Shown here: positions 10,701-22,516 of the stretch, piece after piece
Numbering within the stretch: position 1 is the stretch's first letter
Layout of the letters: the number at the start of each line of letters is the position of its first letter
Notes under the pieces: generated by a model
Databases searched by the model: none
Told to the model about the DNA's origin: nothing
What the model saw: the letters and a program-made list of their open reading frames with translations, nothing else
Assembly: GCA_001724245.1 (NCBI GenBank)
Contig: MEDX01000680.1
Span: 1 to 44,344, forward strand
DNA length: 44,344 nt
Direction: 5' to 3'
From: Fonticula-like sp. SCN 57-25
Taxonomy: Eukaryota; Nucleariida; Rotosphaerida
Translations under genes and position numbers: made by a program

Positions 10701-13700
10701 GCGTAGCCGCTCTTGCAAGTGCCAGACACAGTAGTCCCGCCGAGTGCCTCGGGCCAATCCGACGTATCGGCGGATGTCGCGGCGCACTTCTGCTGCGTGC
10801 ACGGGTCGGTTACCGATGAAGTCCACTGGCCGTTAATGTCGCATGCGCGCTTCGGAGAACCGGTGTATCCCACATGGCACGAGCCGGTTGCCTCGGTCCC
10901 TGCCTTGGTCGAGGGCCACGACTGGTGGCTGCCGTCGTCGCTCACAGCCAAGCAAAAGATCTCTTGGCAAAGTGGAGACGGTGTCGACCAAGAAGCCGAT
11001 AGCGAGCACGATCTCTGAGTGGTGCCGGTGTATCCAGCGTTGCATGTTCCTGTCGTAGAAAATCCGGCCTGCAACGATTCTGGCCATGTAGCACCGAACG
11101 GCGCGTACGATCCGGACTCGTGGGTGCAATACAGCGGCACGCACGGGTCCATAATGACGGAATCCCAAGTGCCATCCTCGCGGCACAGGCGGGACGGCAT
11201 TATCGCAGTGCTGTAACCGGCAACGCAGACGCCATACTCGGTACTTCCGGCTGAACTTGAAGGCCAGTTGGCGTGAGCGTCGTTCACAAGTGCAGGGCAG
11301 GGGTCGGTGCTGCATGGGTTGACTACGTCTGACCACGTCCCATTGTAGAAGCAGTCGCGGGCGGGTAATCCCGAGGTTCCCATCGAACAGGTTCCCGGTA
11401 CAGACGTTGATCCAGCATTGGCTTCCGCCCAAGAGGCCTTGGCGATTGGGTCGGAAATGGGCGCGCACTTTACCTGCTCACAGGAACCAGTAACTCCGCC
11501 CCAGCTACCACTGATATCGCAGGCGCGCTGAGGCGTCCCAGAGAATCCAAGTTCGCAAATTCCCATAACAACGTTTGTTCCGGCGGCAGCGGATTCCCAT
11601 GTAACATGGTTGGACTCGATATGGGGGCAGCGAATTTCTGGACAGAAAATATTGAGCCAGGGAAACGCGACATAAACAGCGGAACGTACGGGTGCACGGG
11701 TTGGTAATGGCGCCGAACGTTCCGTCGGCGCTGCAAGGGCGCGTCGGCGAGCCTGTCCATCCGGCAACGCACGAGCCAGCCGCGATGGTCAGCGAGTCTG
11801 ATTCAACCCACTCGGCGTTACTGTCGGTGATTGCACCACACTTGATTCCTGTACGACGAATTAGAGGCGACAACAAACAGACGGAAACGTACGAGTGCAT
11901 TGCTGTGATAGGGGGGACCAGTTGCCGTAGAAATCACAGTCACGAATTGCCAGGCCTGAATAGCCAGCTGTGCAATTTGCAGAGACATTGGTGGTGCCGG
12001 CCGCAGTACTCGGCCATTCCGCGTTATTGAGGGTGGCAGGCGAACAAAAGATTTCTATACGGGCAAACGTCAGTGCACGATCCTTTGTTGGAGACACGCA
12101 CGGGTGCATGGGTTGGTCACCGTGGACGCCCATTGACCATCGGCTTCGCATTGGCGCGTTGGGGTACCAGAAAAGCCCGCAACGCAGGTACCCTGTGCAA
12201 CAGTGTTCGACGGTGTGTTCACCGGCCATATAGCGTTAAGAGATGTCTCGGCGCCGCAGTGATGACCTGCAAAATTAGATATAAGCAAAAAATACAGCTC
12301 ACAATATTAAAAGTTGCATACGGGTGCACGACGGGTGCACAGTAGTTGACCAACTACCACTCAGCTCGCAGGTGCGCTTAGGCGACCCATAGTAGCCCGA
12401 CACGCAGACGCCAGTCGCAATATCTCCAGAGTTCGTGACAGCCCAGTCCGCCAGCTCATAGGCAAGCTCGTTCGCGCACTTGAGCTCTGCACCAAGCGTC
12501 AACATATATTTGGCACATCACGACAAGGCGCGCGTACGAACGCAGGAGCCAACCATGGCGGCAAAGGTGCCATCACTTTGACAGAGACGCGTTGGGGTAC
12601 CCGCCCAGCCCGCTTCACACTGACCGGCCGAGGTGGCAAATGACAACGCGGTCGGCCAGGTGACGTGATTAGCATTATCCGAGTACCCAGTGCATGACCT
12701 CTCTGAAACGAAAATCTTAAGTGGTTTATAATAAATCATGAGGCGCGCACGTGTACACGGCTGGGTGACAGAACCCCAAGTGCCGGCCGCGCTGCAGGTG
12801 CATTGCGGGCTTCCCGAGTAGCCATCCGCACATGATCCTGTGGCGACCTCCAAGCTGTCGGTCAATGGAAAAGATGCGGTGCCAATCGTGGTCGCTTGGC
12901 ACACATTACCTATTCGAAGTCAGTGAGCTACGCATGAGACACGCGACGAGGACGCACGGTCGCAGCTGTTGGACACGGTTGACCACACTCCGTTTACAGT
13001 ACACTCCCTAGACGGCGTGCCTTCGCCGCTGTATCCGCTCAAGCAAGTTCCCGTTGCAGTGACACCGGCATTCGTGATAGGGAAATGGGCATTACCAGAA
13101 GAGCCCGCAGCGCATGTGAGTTCTAGAAAGGATACCGCATGTTGAATATAACAAACTAAACCATGGCAATACTTCACAAAAGCTGCGCACTTGTACAGGG
13201 GCTAGATACGGCGCCCCACTGCGCGTTTAAGCACGCGGCGGTAGGCGAGCCGCCGTACGTCGAGAGGCACGTGCCCGTGCCAACGGCTGCGTGAGGGGTT
13301 GTTGGGAAATTGGCATTGCCCATGGTGGTAGCCGCACAGGAGCTCACTAATGGATACGGCGCGTGAGAGAGGGTCCAAAGGAGAGCGGGGTAATACCGGT
13401 GCAAGACGCGCCGCTGCCCATGTATCCACTATTGCACACGCACATATTGTTTGCGTTGCAGCTGGCGTTAACGTCGCAGGTTGTGTAGTCAAACTTGATA
13501 TAGGGCTTGTTGTTCTTACCATGCCAGCACGACATTTGGCCGTTCTGGTTATGGGTCACGCGCAACGAGGCCTGTAAAGCAGGCTCACATCAGTTTCAAC
13601 AACCATCCGCGGTACCCGTACCGCAGATGCGCTTTGGCGAACTGCAGCATTCAACATGGAGGCGGATAAGGTAATGGAATACCATCTAATAAAAGCACAT

Positions 13701-14408
13701 CACTCGTAAACAACAGCCCTTCTGCAGAGAATGTACTTACGTTCCGCTGTACGAGGTGTAGGTAGATTGTGTCCTTTGCCCCAGGTGGCTCGACATCGAA
13801 GGCTGGTTGTTCCAATAAAGGTTCGTATGCACCCTGCCACGGCATAAGTGGGAGGAATTAAAAGAAAATCAAGTGCCGCACCATGTGGTTGGAGGAACCT
13901 CTGTGACGACGTTCATTCCGCTAGTCGGCTTGCGGCAAATTTCGATGCCAAAGATCTTGACGGTGTAATTGTTCATGTAGAGCATCGGGGTTCCACTTGC
14001 ACAGAAGCGAGAGGGAGTAGGCTGGCATCATTGTTAAGCACCAAGCATACAAGCAAGTACTTGCGAACGTACAGCCGCTGCTGCAAAATTGAAGTGCATG
14101 TACCCCACCATGGCCGGAGAATTGCTGGCTCCCATCGTGTAAATGTAGCCCTCGCTCCCTTTTGAGCATCGTCAGCTACCATAAACAGCTCTACATGAGA
14201 ACCGAACCTGCTTCATATTTCGAGTTTGCCGATGACTTTTGCGTGCTCGCGCCATTGATGAATGTGGCCGTGTTTGCGTTTTGGCCCACCGCGACTGTTA
14301 AAAAAAAAAGGTGAGAGATGAGGTGTGAGCCACGGAGAGGCGGCCGCGCGTACGAGCAGGCAGCAAGAGGAGGATGAGGGCCACAACCCCTCTCTTTACT
14401 TTCCCCAT
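7706..14408 (-). CDS. Receptor gene 1: CCP-repeat type I membrane protein with TKL-like pseudokinase
   Basis: Spliced from 15 exons: 14408-14354, 14294-14208, 14158-14061, 14021-13899, 13833-13741, 13571-13397, 13346-13191, 13122-12958, 12909-12751, 12702-12538, 12486-12322, 12266-12102, 12054-11893, 11848-11690, 11637-7706. Total 5859 nt, 1952 aa. A signal peptide (hydrophobic VVALILLLLPALA) precedes a unique domain, an EGF-like module (about 175-210), and 21 sushi/CCP-like repeats of about 54 aa (four Cys, WP, GxC..GYxGxPxRxC, GxW). Two FN3-like domains (about 1367-1556), a transmembrane helix (about 1572-1597) followed by RRRRRR, and a kinase-like domain (about 1654-1952) follow. Catalysis looks lost: the VAIK lysine position holds Tyr, HRD is HRS, the metal-binding Asn is Cys, DFG is NLS. 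It is likely a surface receptor or scaffold; ligand unknown. The 169-nt intron 5 is longer than its neighbours. Confidence 0.85.
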
Positions 14409-14989
14409 CGCGGCCAGGGTGATCAAAAGATCTCCGCAGGGAGTGGAGTGAAGAGCAGGGCAGGGCGCGCGATTCTTTCTTTCCAAACGGAGACTGCCCA
14501 ATAAGGTAGGTTGTGCTCAGGGGCAGTGATCGGATGCCCAATCGTGTTTGGTGGGGCTATTTTTCCAGTCAGCTCCGACCAATTAATATTTAGAGAAGAA
14601 TGTTAAGGCTCCCGCGAGGATGAGCGTGAAAGAGGCCGCAAAAACAGGGGTGGACTCTGCTGCCCCTGGCGTTTCAGTTTGGCGGTTGGATAAACGCTCG
14701 TGCTACAGCCGTGCGGTTTCGTCGGCACGATGACGCGCTGAATGCGCGTGATGCTACTTCGTAATCGACCCTTCATGCCGCTGTGGCAGCAATAGAATGT
14801 GACATCAGCCCGGACCAAAACGAACATACTGAGAAAAAACACGGGAACCCATACACTTAAAACGTCTGGCTGGCAGTGCAAAACAACATAGTCAACATTG
14901 TACAAAAATGTGGATTTATTTTTACAGTAATCATCGTGTTTAAAATCGGAATGATACAACTCGCTATTCACGTTCGACAAACGTGCGCT
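14409..14989. promoter_or_regulatory. Promoter region of receptor gene 1
   Basis: No gene seen. A GACCAAT box at 14577-14583 lies about 170 bp upstream of the start codon. The left end must also hold the 3' UTR of the hydrolase gene. Confidence 0.4.
14915..14920 (-). terminator. Polyadenylation signal of the alpha/beta hydrolase gene
   Basis: AATAAA on the minus strand, 70 bp past the hydrolase stop codon. Confidence 0.55.
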
Positions 14990-15787
14990 CTAAAGTCCAT
15001 TTGCCTTGAAAAACTGTGTCAGAATATTGAGCACCACGTCGGTCTGTTCGCGGTGCGGCACGTGCCCACACTTTTGCAGCAAGTGCATCTCGCCGCGGCC
15101 AAGGTCGCAGTACATCTGCGGCTGCTTTGGGGAGCCAAACTCATCCAGGTCGCCGTGAATGACGAGGAGCGGGCTCTTAATACCGGGCAGGTCACCAGCC
15201 ACCGTCCACGACAAGTACCTCGGGTCGAGCCACGTGTCTGTCCAAGCGCGGACAACCCATTCCGCTTTCTCGCCGTGATACCTTTTCAGCCGCTCGAGCT
15301 GCTGGGGAACGGCAAAGTTGGCTTTAGCCTCCCTGACGCCTTGCAAAGTGCGCTCCTCAACAAACGCCTGCCCAGACTCGGTAACTACCGCGATGCACGA
15401 ATCAGCAAGGTTGCTCGCAGCGACGGCCGCCATCGGTCCACCGACGCTGTGGCCAAAGAGAACAAACTTGGACGCCTTGAAAGAGTCGAGGACGGCCGGC
15501 AGAAAGTGAGACGACTCATCCTGAATAAAGGTAAGGGGCATGTCCTCCAGACGAGCATCAGAGCGGCCGTAGCCGAGCCGGTCATAGGCGATGACCTTGC
15601 GACCCGCCGCGTGAGCAAGCTGCTCGGGAAAGTCGCGCCACAGCTCAACGCATCCCAATGAGTCGTGCAGCAGCACAATGGGCTCGGCCTTGGTCAGCTG
15701 CACTGGATTCCACTCCCTTGCAAAAAGCTTGCCTTGCCGAACCGGGACAAAGCGGTCGACCACCGCGGCGAGCCGACGAGCAGCCAT
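14990..15787 (-). CDS. Alpha/beta-hydrolase fold protein
   Basis: An intronless 265-aa cytosolic-looking enzyme with no clear targeting signal. It has an oxyanion-side LLHDSLG motif near residue 40, the nucleophile elbow GHSVGG (Ser114), a catalytic Asp in HGDLDEFG (Asp213 or Asp215) and a catalytic His in CGHVPH (His242). Length and motif spacing are typical of small single-domain hydrolases such as MenH, esterase and valacyclovir-hydrolase types. Substrate cannot be told. It sits between the two receptor paralogs in the same orientation, with 507 bp to gene 2 and 581 bp to gene 1, so it was either inserted after the duplication or trapped by it. The lack of introns among intron-rich neighbours is compatible with acquisition from bacteria, but is not proof. 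Confidence 0.85.
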   Translation of the reverse strand: MAARRLAAVVDRFVPVRQGKLFAREWNPVQLTKAEPIVLLHDSLGCVELWRDFPEQLAHAAGRKVIAYDRLGYGRSDARLEDMPLTFIQDESSHFLPAVLDSFKASKFVLFGHSVGGPMAAVAASNLADSCIAVVTESGQAFVEERTLQGVREAKANFAVPQQLERLKRYHGEKAEWVVRAWTDTWLDPRYLSWTVAGDLPGIKSPLLVIHGDLDEFGSPKQPQMYCDLGRGEMHLLQKCGHVPHREQTDVVLNILTQFFKANGL

Positions 15788-15898
15788 TCTTGTACAATCC
15801 AGGGTGGAATCTTACCTGTCGGGCGGCATGCTTACCAATCGAAATAACCATCAAAGACTGCGAAGGATGTCGGCCTGTGTTCCACGCAAAAAGTAAAA

Positions 15899-15954
15899 GG
15901 ACCCTATACCGGCCCGCTCGTAAAATGCCCGGAGGACCGTATACAGGCCCGCTC
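15899..15954. repeat. Imperfect 21-bp direct repeat upstream of hydrolase
   Basis: Two copies of GGACCnTATACnGGCCCGCTC spaced 35 bp start to start. Candidate paired binding site; no known factor recognised. Confidence 0.6.
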
Positions 15955-16102
15955 ATTCGCGCGCGTGATCTAGAGACAACTATTAACGTCAACGCCTATC
16001 CCACCTCATCATGTGCCGCAGTGCTTCATGTATAACCATGTATATTGAGCTTTTTGTTAAAAGGGGCAGTTTGCATGATGACGCAAGAAAATAGCAAACA
16101 GG

Positions 16103-16108
16103 TTTATT
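16103..16108 (-). terminator. Polyadenylation signal of receptor gene 2
   Basis: AATAAA on the minus strand, 187 bp past the stop codon at 16295. Confidence 0.45.
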
Positions 16109-16294
16109 GAGTACTGGGTTAATATATGGATGGAAGCGCTTCTTAGCGATCCCGCTGGCTACATAGTACAAACGAGGGAGCAACCTGGAACAAAACAAAA
16201 CCAATGGGAGTGAACAACAAGGTGTCAGCGCGACATATGCTATAATCTAAACTTGAGTGTAAACACATGCGAAGAGAGGAAAGAAAGAGGACGC

Positions 16295-19200
16295 CTACTG
16301 GGCGGAGAGCTCAGAGAGAGACGCCAGCTTGCTGTTGATTTCCACAATGGTGGGGCGAGCGGACACGTCGAGCGTAAAGATGGCGCTGACGAGGTCGGCC
16401 AGCCACACGCGCGCGTCGTCGGTGCGCGGCACCTGAAGGAACTCTCCGGCGGTCACCTTGCGCTCAATCTCGTCGGGCGACACGCCGCGGAACGGCACCT
16501 GGCGAGCGGCAATCTCCCAGAAGATGACGCCGGCGGCATAAACGTCGATGGCCATGTCGTTGCCCAGGGTCCACTCGGCCGAGGGCTCGCGCAGCTGGGC
16601 AAAGGCCTCGGGCGCGAGGTTGGCCACGAAAGCCGACGAGAGCGTGACAGGGCGCAGCACGTCGCTCGAGGTGTGTGCGCTCGAAAAGTCGCTGAGGACG
16701 GGCGTCGGGTAGTGATCGCCCGCGGCGGGCGCCTGCAGGAGAATGTTGACCGAGCTCAGGTTGCAGTGCGCGACCTGCATCGAGTGCGCAGCGTTGAGGC
16801 CAGAAGCGACGCCATTCACAAGGTGGAACACGTAGTCGGGCTCGAGAGGAGACGAGCTGTCCGCGCCAGTGTGCAGCATGGCATTAAGGCTCGTCGAGTA
16901 CAGGCGCGTCACAATGGTGAGCGGCTCATCAGTGTAGCCGACGAGGGAGGCCACGTTCGGGTGGAACGAGAGCGACCACATGAGAGCGACCTCGTTGTGG
17001 AAGACCTCGGTGACCATCTCCTCGGAAAGACCAGCGTCGTTGACAAAGTGGCGAACAGCAATGTCGTTGGTGCCGATGCGCAGCGCGACAGCCGCGTCAA
17101 GCAGGGTGGCCTTCTCAACACGCTTGGAGTCGCCGGCAAGGCCCTTGGGCTGGATCGCTTGGTTGAACTCGAGACGCAGGAAGCCGGGGAGGGCAACCTC
17201 GAGCACGGTGTTCACAATCGTCTGGTCAGCGCCGGAAAGGTGGGTGGTCGAGTCAGCGTGGCGCATGCTGCCGCGCGAGTTGGACAGCGTCTTGCGGTAC
17301 TCGCGCAGCGATGCGAGCGCGTCAGAGCCACCAAACGAGTCCAGGTTTTCCTCGGTAACGCGGCGGCGGCGGCGAATGATTACAATCACCATAACGAGGA
17401 TGATGATGCAAACAACCACAGCGCCCGCAGTTGCACCAGCAATAATGCTTCCCTGGACGCCGAGACTGGGATCCTCCACGATATTGTCGGTCGACGACTT
17501 GGTGGTCGTCGTCAGGCGAGCACCGACCTGCTCCGTCTCGTTGTTGCGGCCCGCCAGGATCAACACCTCGTAGCGGCGGCCTTCCTCCAGATCAGAGATG
17601 GTCAGCTCGCCGGCGCTCGCATCCACGACCTGGCTAAGGACAAAGCCGTCGCTCGCATCGCGCGTGGCCGTCGTGGCGTTAAGAATGCGATAATATGACT
17701 CGTAGTACTGGGCGAGCGGCGACGCGCTCCACGTGAGGGTCAGCGAGTCAGAGGTGGACGCAGACAGCGTGAGACCGCCGGCCGGGGGAATGTACGTCTT
17801 GGTGGAAATGACGGCACCGGCGAGGTCGTTGTAGGCGCCGTCGCGTCCGTTTGCAGTTACGCGGAACTGGAAGACCGTGTCGGGGAACAGACCAAGCACG
17901 GAAATGGTACGGTTCGAAAAACCGATGGCCTGGCCAAAGTTGGCAATGGTAAAGGAGCCAGCACCCATCGCAATCTCCACGCGGAAAGTCGAGTTGAGCG
18001 TCGTGTTGAACACATCCCACTCAAGGTCAACGGACGTTGAAGTCTTGCTCACCCAAGTAAGGTTGACGATGTTACCATTGTTCTCGACAGGGATCAAGAC
18101 GCAGGGATTGGAAAAGGCCTCCTCCCAGGTACCGTTGGCATAGCACGCGCGGGACGGCGGGCCATCGGGCGAAATTTCGTAGCCGGTAGGGCAGTTGCCG
18201 GTGCTGTTGGATCCGGGGGAAGCGCGAGGGAAGTACGTCATGCCAACGGTGGCGGCGGGGCAGTCCTCGTACAGAATGACGCACGGGTTGCTGATAGGAC
18301 CCCACGTGCCATCCAGCGTGCAGTTACGAACGGGCGTTCCAGTGAAGCCACTCACGCACTCGCCGACAGCAGTGAAGCCGGCCTGAGTGGTGCTCCACTG
18401 AGCAGACTCGGCGAGCACCTCGGCGCAACGCAACACCTCGCAAGGGTCCGAAATAGCACCCCACTGGCCGTCGGCGTCGCAGGTACGGCTCGGCGACCCA
18501 AAGTAGCCCGGGTTGCAGACGCCGTCAGTGGGAGAGCCAGAGAGCGCCTCGGGCCACTGTGCAAACTCTTCCTCGACTGGCGGGCACTTGTTCTGAACGC
18601 AGCCGTTGGTGACAGGGCCCCAGGAACCATCAAGCTCGCAGGGGCGCGACGGGCTACCCGAGAAGCCCACCTTGCAAGTGCCCGACGCGGACGAACCGGC
18701 GGCGGTAGCGGGCCAGTTGGCGTTCTCAAAGTCACCCGCGGAGCAGGTGAGCTGCGAGCAGGTGCCAACAATCTCGGACCAGGCGCCGCTGATGGAGCAG
18801 TCGCGCGTGATAGTTCCCGTCGAGCCGGCCGGGCAGACGCCGGCCACTCCGCCCGTGCCAGCATCGGCAGCGCTCCACGAACCAAACGCGCCCTCGTCAA
18901 CGGCGGCGCACTGAATACGCTGGCAAGGATGGTCAACTTCGGTCGAGTAGACGCCAAGCGCCGAGCAGTTGCGCGAGGGCGTGCCGAACCAGCCCGCAAG
19001 GCACGTCCCGGAGACTCCATCGGTCATCGAATCGGCAGCGGGCCACGAAGCATGAAGGTAATCAGCGGCAGCGCCACACTTGAGACGGTCACACGATCCG
19101 GAAGGAGTGCCCCATACGGCACCGGCGGAGCACGGGCGAGTAGGCGTGGCCGAAGGAGAGCCGTATCCAACATCGCACGAACCCGACGCGACCGAACCGG

Positions 19201-22200
19201 CGTTGGTTGACGGCCAGTTGATATTATCAGTGTGGTCGGCCGGGCAGCCCAGCAGGACGCATGTGCCGCTAATGGAACCCCAAAGGCCATCGATAGAGCA
19301 AGTGCGTGTGACGGTGCCATAGTAGCCATCAACGCAGGCACCGGTGGCAGTCGAACCGCCAACCGTTTCGTTCCAGCGAGCATTGCCGTTCTGCTCAGCG
19401 AGGCAGCGCTTCTTGGTGCAGGGGTCATTCACCGTCTCGCTCCACTGACCGGTAACCAGGCACGCGCGGGTCGGGGCACCTTCATAGCCAGTTGCGCAAA
19501 TGCCGGTGGCCGTCTGACTGGCAACGGTAGCGGGCCACGAGGTAATACCGTCGCTGGGAAGCGCAGGACACTGAATGGCCTGGCACAAAGGCGAAGGAGT
19601 CCCCCAAACGCCGTCGAGAGAACACGAGCGTGAGGTGGTTCCAGTAAAGCCAGGGTTGCATTCGCCGGAAGCCGTCAAGCCAGCCTGGACGGACGCGGGC
19701 CACTGCGCGTTGAACGAATCAGACGGGGAAGGAGTGGTGCAGTAAATAGGCTCGCAAGGATTTGTGATCTCGTTGCTCCACTTGCCGTCAAAGGTGCATT
19801 CGCGCTGCGGAGGCAGGTCGCTCCGATACCCAGGAACGCATTCTCCTGTGACAATCTCGCTAACTCCGGGCGCAGCCGGCCAGTTGGCGTTCTTGTCATT
19901 GCTGAGAGCAGTGCAAGGGATGTACGAGCACGGGTTGGACGTCGCCGACCACGTGCCGTTGAAGAAGCAATCACGAGCAGGCCGGCCGTTGGTACCCGCG
20001 TAGCACTCGCCTTCCACGCCCGACGACCCAGCATTCGCCGCGGGGAAGGTGGCCATCGCATCGGCATCATCGGCGGAAGAGCAGGTAAGCTGAACGCAAT
20101 CGCCCGAGATGGGGGTCCAAATGCCAGTAATGGTGCAATCACGAGAAGGAGAACCCGCAAAGCCAGGAGAGCAAGCGCCCGCAACGCCCGACGAGCCAGC
20201 ATTGGTCGCGGGCCAGACAGCATCGCCCTCAGTGCTGACAGGGCACTGGATGTGAACGCAAGGGTTCACGATAGCACTGAACGTCCCGTCCGCCTGGCAG
20301 GTGCGCGAAGGCGATCCCGTGAAGCCAGCATCGCAGGTGCCAGAAGCCGTGTTGAACGAGTCCGTCTCGGGCCAAGCCGCGTTACCCTCAGAGATGGTAG
20401 GGCACTTGACACGAGCACACAGCGTCTTGGGAGTGGCCCAGTTACCATAAAAGTCACAGTCGCGAACAGCAACGCCAGAGTAACCAGGTTCACAGGCGCC
20501 ATTCACATTCGAAGAGCCGGCCAGAGTAAGGCTCCATTGCGCGTTGAACGTGAGCTCGGCGGGACATTCATACGGAAGACAGGGGTTCGACACTTCAGTC
20601 TCCCATGTACCCGCAGCACTGCACTTGAGAGATGGGCTTCCAAAGTACCCAGCCACGCATGTTCCAACGGCGATGGTATCCGACAGCGTGTTGGCAGGCC
20701 AGTTTGCATTCGCGAACGTGTAGGCAGGGCAAACGTTGCGGACGCAAGACGGCGAAACGGTCGCTGACCACTCGCCTGAAATCTGACAGGCGCGCTGCGG
20801 GGTGCCCGAGTATCCTGAAACGCACGTGCCCGTTGCGACAGTCCCCGCGTTGGCAGAAGGCCACTGGGCGTTGCCAAATGAAGGATCCCCGGGGCAAACC
20901 TTGGGGACGCACGGATTGCTAATGGTACCCCATGCGCCCATCGCGGTACACTCACGAGTCGGGGTCCCCTGGAAGCCGGCAGCACAGGTACCCGTCGCAG
21001 TAGAAAGAGCGTTCGTCTGCGGCCACTGGACGTTGTTCGCAAGGTCATTGAAGGCAGAGCATACAATCCTTGTGCACGCATTGGAGACGGGGCCCCACAC
21101 TCCGGACGCAGAGCAAGTGCTTGATGGGCTTCCGCTGTAACCCGCATCGCAGGTGCCAGTGGCGGGAGTATTGCTGGGGGTGGAGGGGAAAGTGGCCGTG
21201 TCAATCTTCTGCTGCGAGCAATAAATGCGCGTGCAGGTTGCCGTAGGTGCCGCCCACACTCCGTTACCGTTGCAGGCGCGAGCTCCCGAACCGGACCATC
21301 CACTTTGGCAGGTACCAGTGGCAGAGGTACCGGCATTGGTAACCGGGAACCATGTGCCGTCGACAGTTTCGGCAGCGCATGTGAGCATGATACAGGGGCG
21401 CGAAACAGCGCCCCAAACGCCGTTGGTACAGGTAGCCGTAGGCGCACCCCCATTAGGCCCGTAATTGCTTAGGCAAACTCCACTAGAAGTAGAGCCGCTG
21501 GACGTGTAGGGGAAGTTGGCATTGCCCATCGCGGTGGCCGGGCACGCGCTGACAGCGCAAGAAATGCCATTACCAGAGTACCCGGGCTTGCAAACGCAAT
21601 TTCCGCTGACGCAGTTGGCGTTCACGTCGCAAGTCGAGTAATCGAACGCAATGTACGAGCGGTACGTCCACCAGTACGAATTATAGGTTTCGTAGCAGGA
21701 TTGACTGCTTAACGGAGAACGGAAGCGAATGCCGGTCTATAACAAAATATTAGAACAGGCCGATAAATAGTCCACCAACGCACGCTATACTTGTTCTGAC
21801 GAACCGCGAGGTTGACGATGTCAGGGCTAATATTCATGTGGAACCAGCTAGCAGGCGATGGTGAGATTTTACTGCAGCCGGACATTGCCGATAACGCACT
21901 AATCACTGGTGTAGGTCATGTAATTTACGGTCGTCGAGGCAAGGGAAGAGCCGAGCGACGGCTGATTATTCCAGGTGATCCCACTTGCCGACCTGCAAAG
22001 AAAATGGTGAGTAAATAAAAAGCAAGACAGCGCAAAAGCAAAACGTACCAAGAAGAAGTAGGAGCATCCACTTGCCACTGCGAATAGGCGGTCGGAGCGT
22101 AGCATACATCATGGTAATTTACATAGAAACGAGGCTGCCCGCTTGCGCAAAAGCGGTTTGCATCAGGTGCGACTCCTGAAAAGTCATACTGCTGGTACGC

Positions 22201-22516
22201 GACCATGGTCGGACCGGAACCATTACCCCACACGTAAACCAGTCCGCGATAAAGGACGGCTAGAAAAACAAACGAATACGTCAGGCAAGGCAATCTTGTT
22301 ATTGAGAACGCACCCGAGTTGTAATTAGTGGCGGGGTTCGTACTCCAAGTGGTAGCCGAGGTAATGGCATATGCCCGGTTGTTGTACTGGGCCGAGCCTA
22401 GACCATCCAAGCAAACGTTAGCAAGAGGGCAGAACCGTGTCACCGCACGCACAGAGAGAAACGAGCCCTGCCACAAGCAGCGCCTTGAGCAAGGCGCCGC
22501 CCCTGTGAACGGCCAT
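16295..22516 (-). CDS. Receptor gene 2: paralogous CCP-repeat type I membrane protein with TKL-like pseudokinase
   Basis: Spliced from six exons: 22516-22453, 22397-22314, 22259-22049, 21992-21900, 21847-21784, 21736-16295. Total 5958 nt, 1985 aa. Architecture copies gene 1: signal peptide (ALLKALLVAGLVSLCSA), unique domain with the shared RFCASG motif, EGF-like module (about 203-232), 21 CCP-like repeats, two FN3-like domains, transmembrane helix (about 1603-1627), poly-Arg stop-transfer, juxtamembrane stretch and kinase-like domain (about 1678-1985). The kinase-like domain is less decayed than in gene 1: the lysine is Arg (IAVRHF, about 1734), HRD is HCN (about 1829-1831), the following Asn is kept, DFG is DFS (about 1855-1857), APE is intact. 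Catalysis is therefore doubtful; nucleotide binding may persist. All 21 repeats sit in one 5.4-kb exon, unlike gene 1. Ligand and role unknown; receptor-like signalling is inference from topology. Confidence 0.87.

Larger units (their letters stand above)
15788..16294. promoter_or_regulatory. Hydrolase promoter and receptor gene 2 3' flank
   Basis: It holds an imperfect 21-bp direct repeat (15899-15919 and 15934-15954; GGACC-TATAC-GGCCCGCTC, 19 of 21 matching) 110-170 bp upstream of the hydrolase start, and the gene 2 polyadenylation signal on the right. No coding region seen. Confidence 0.5.

Noticed and set aside
13572-13740. Possible extra small exon inside the 169-nt intron of receptor gene 1
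   Set aside because: The flanking exons align directly with gene 2 across its 46-47 nt intron at the same phase, and the candidate mini-exon breaks phase.
16253-17698. A 481-aa open frame opposite receptor gene 2
   Set aside because: High-GC antisense shadow of the kinase-like exon; composition is Arg/Val/Gly noise and no domain is visible.
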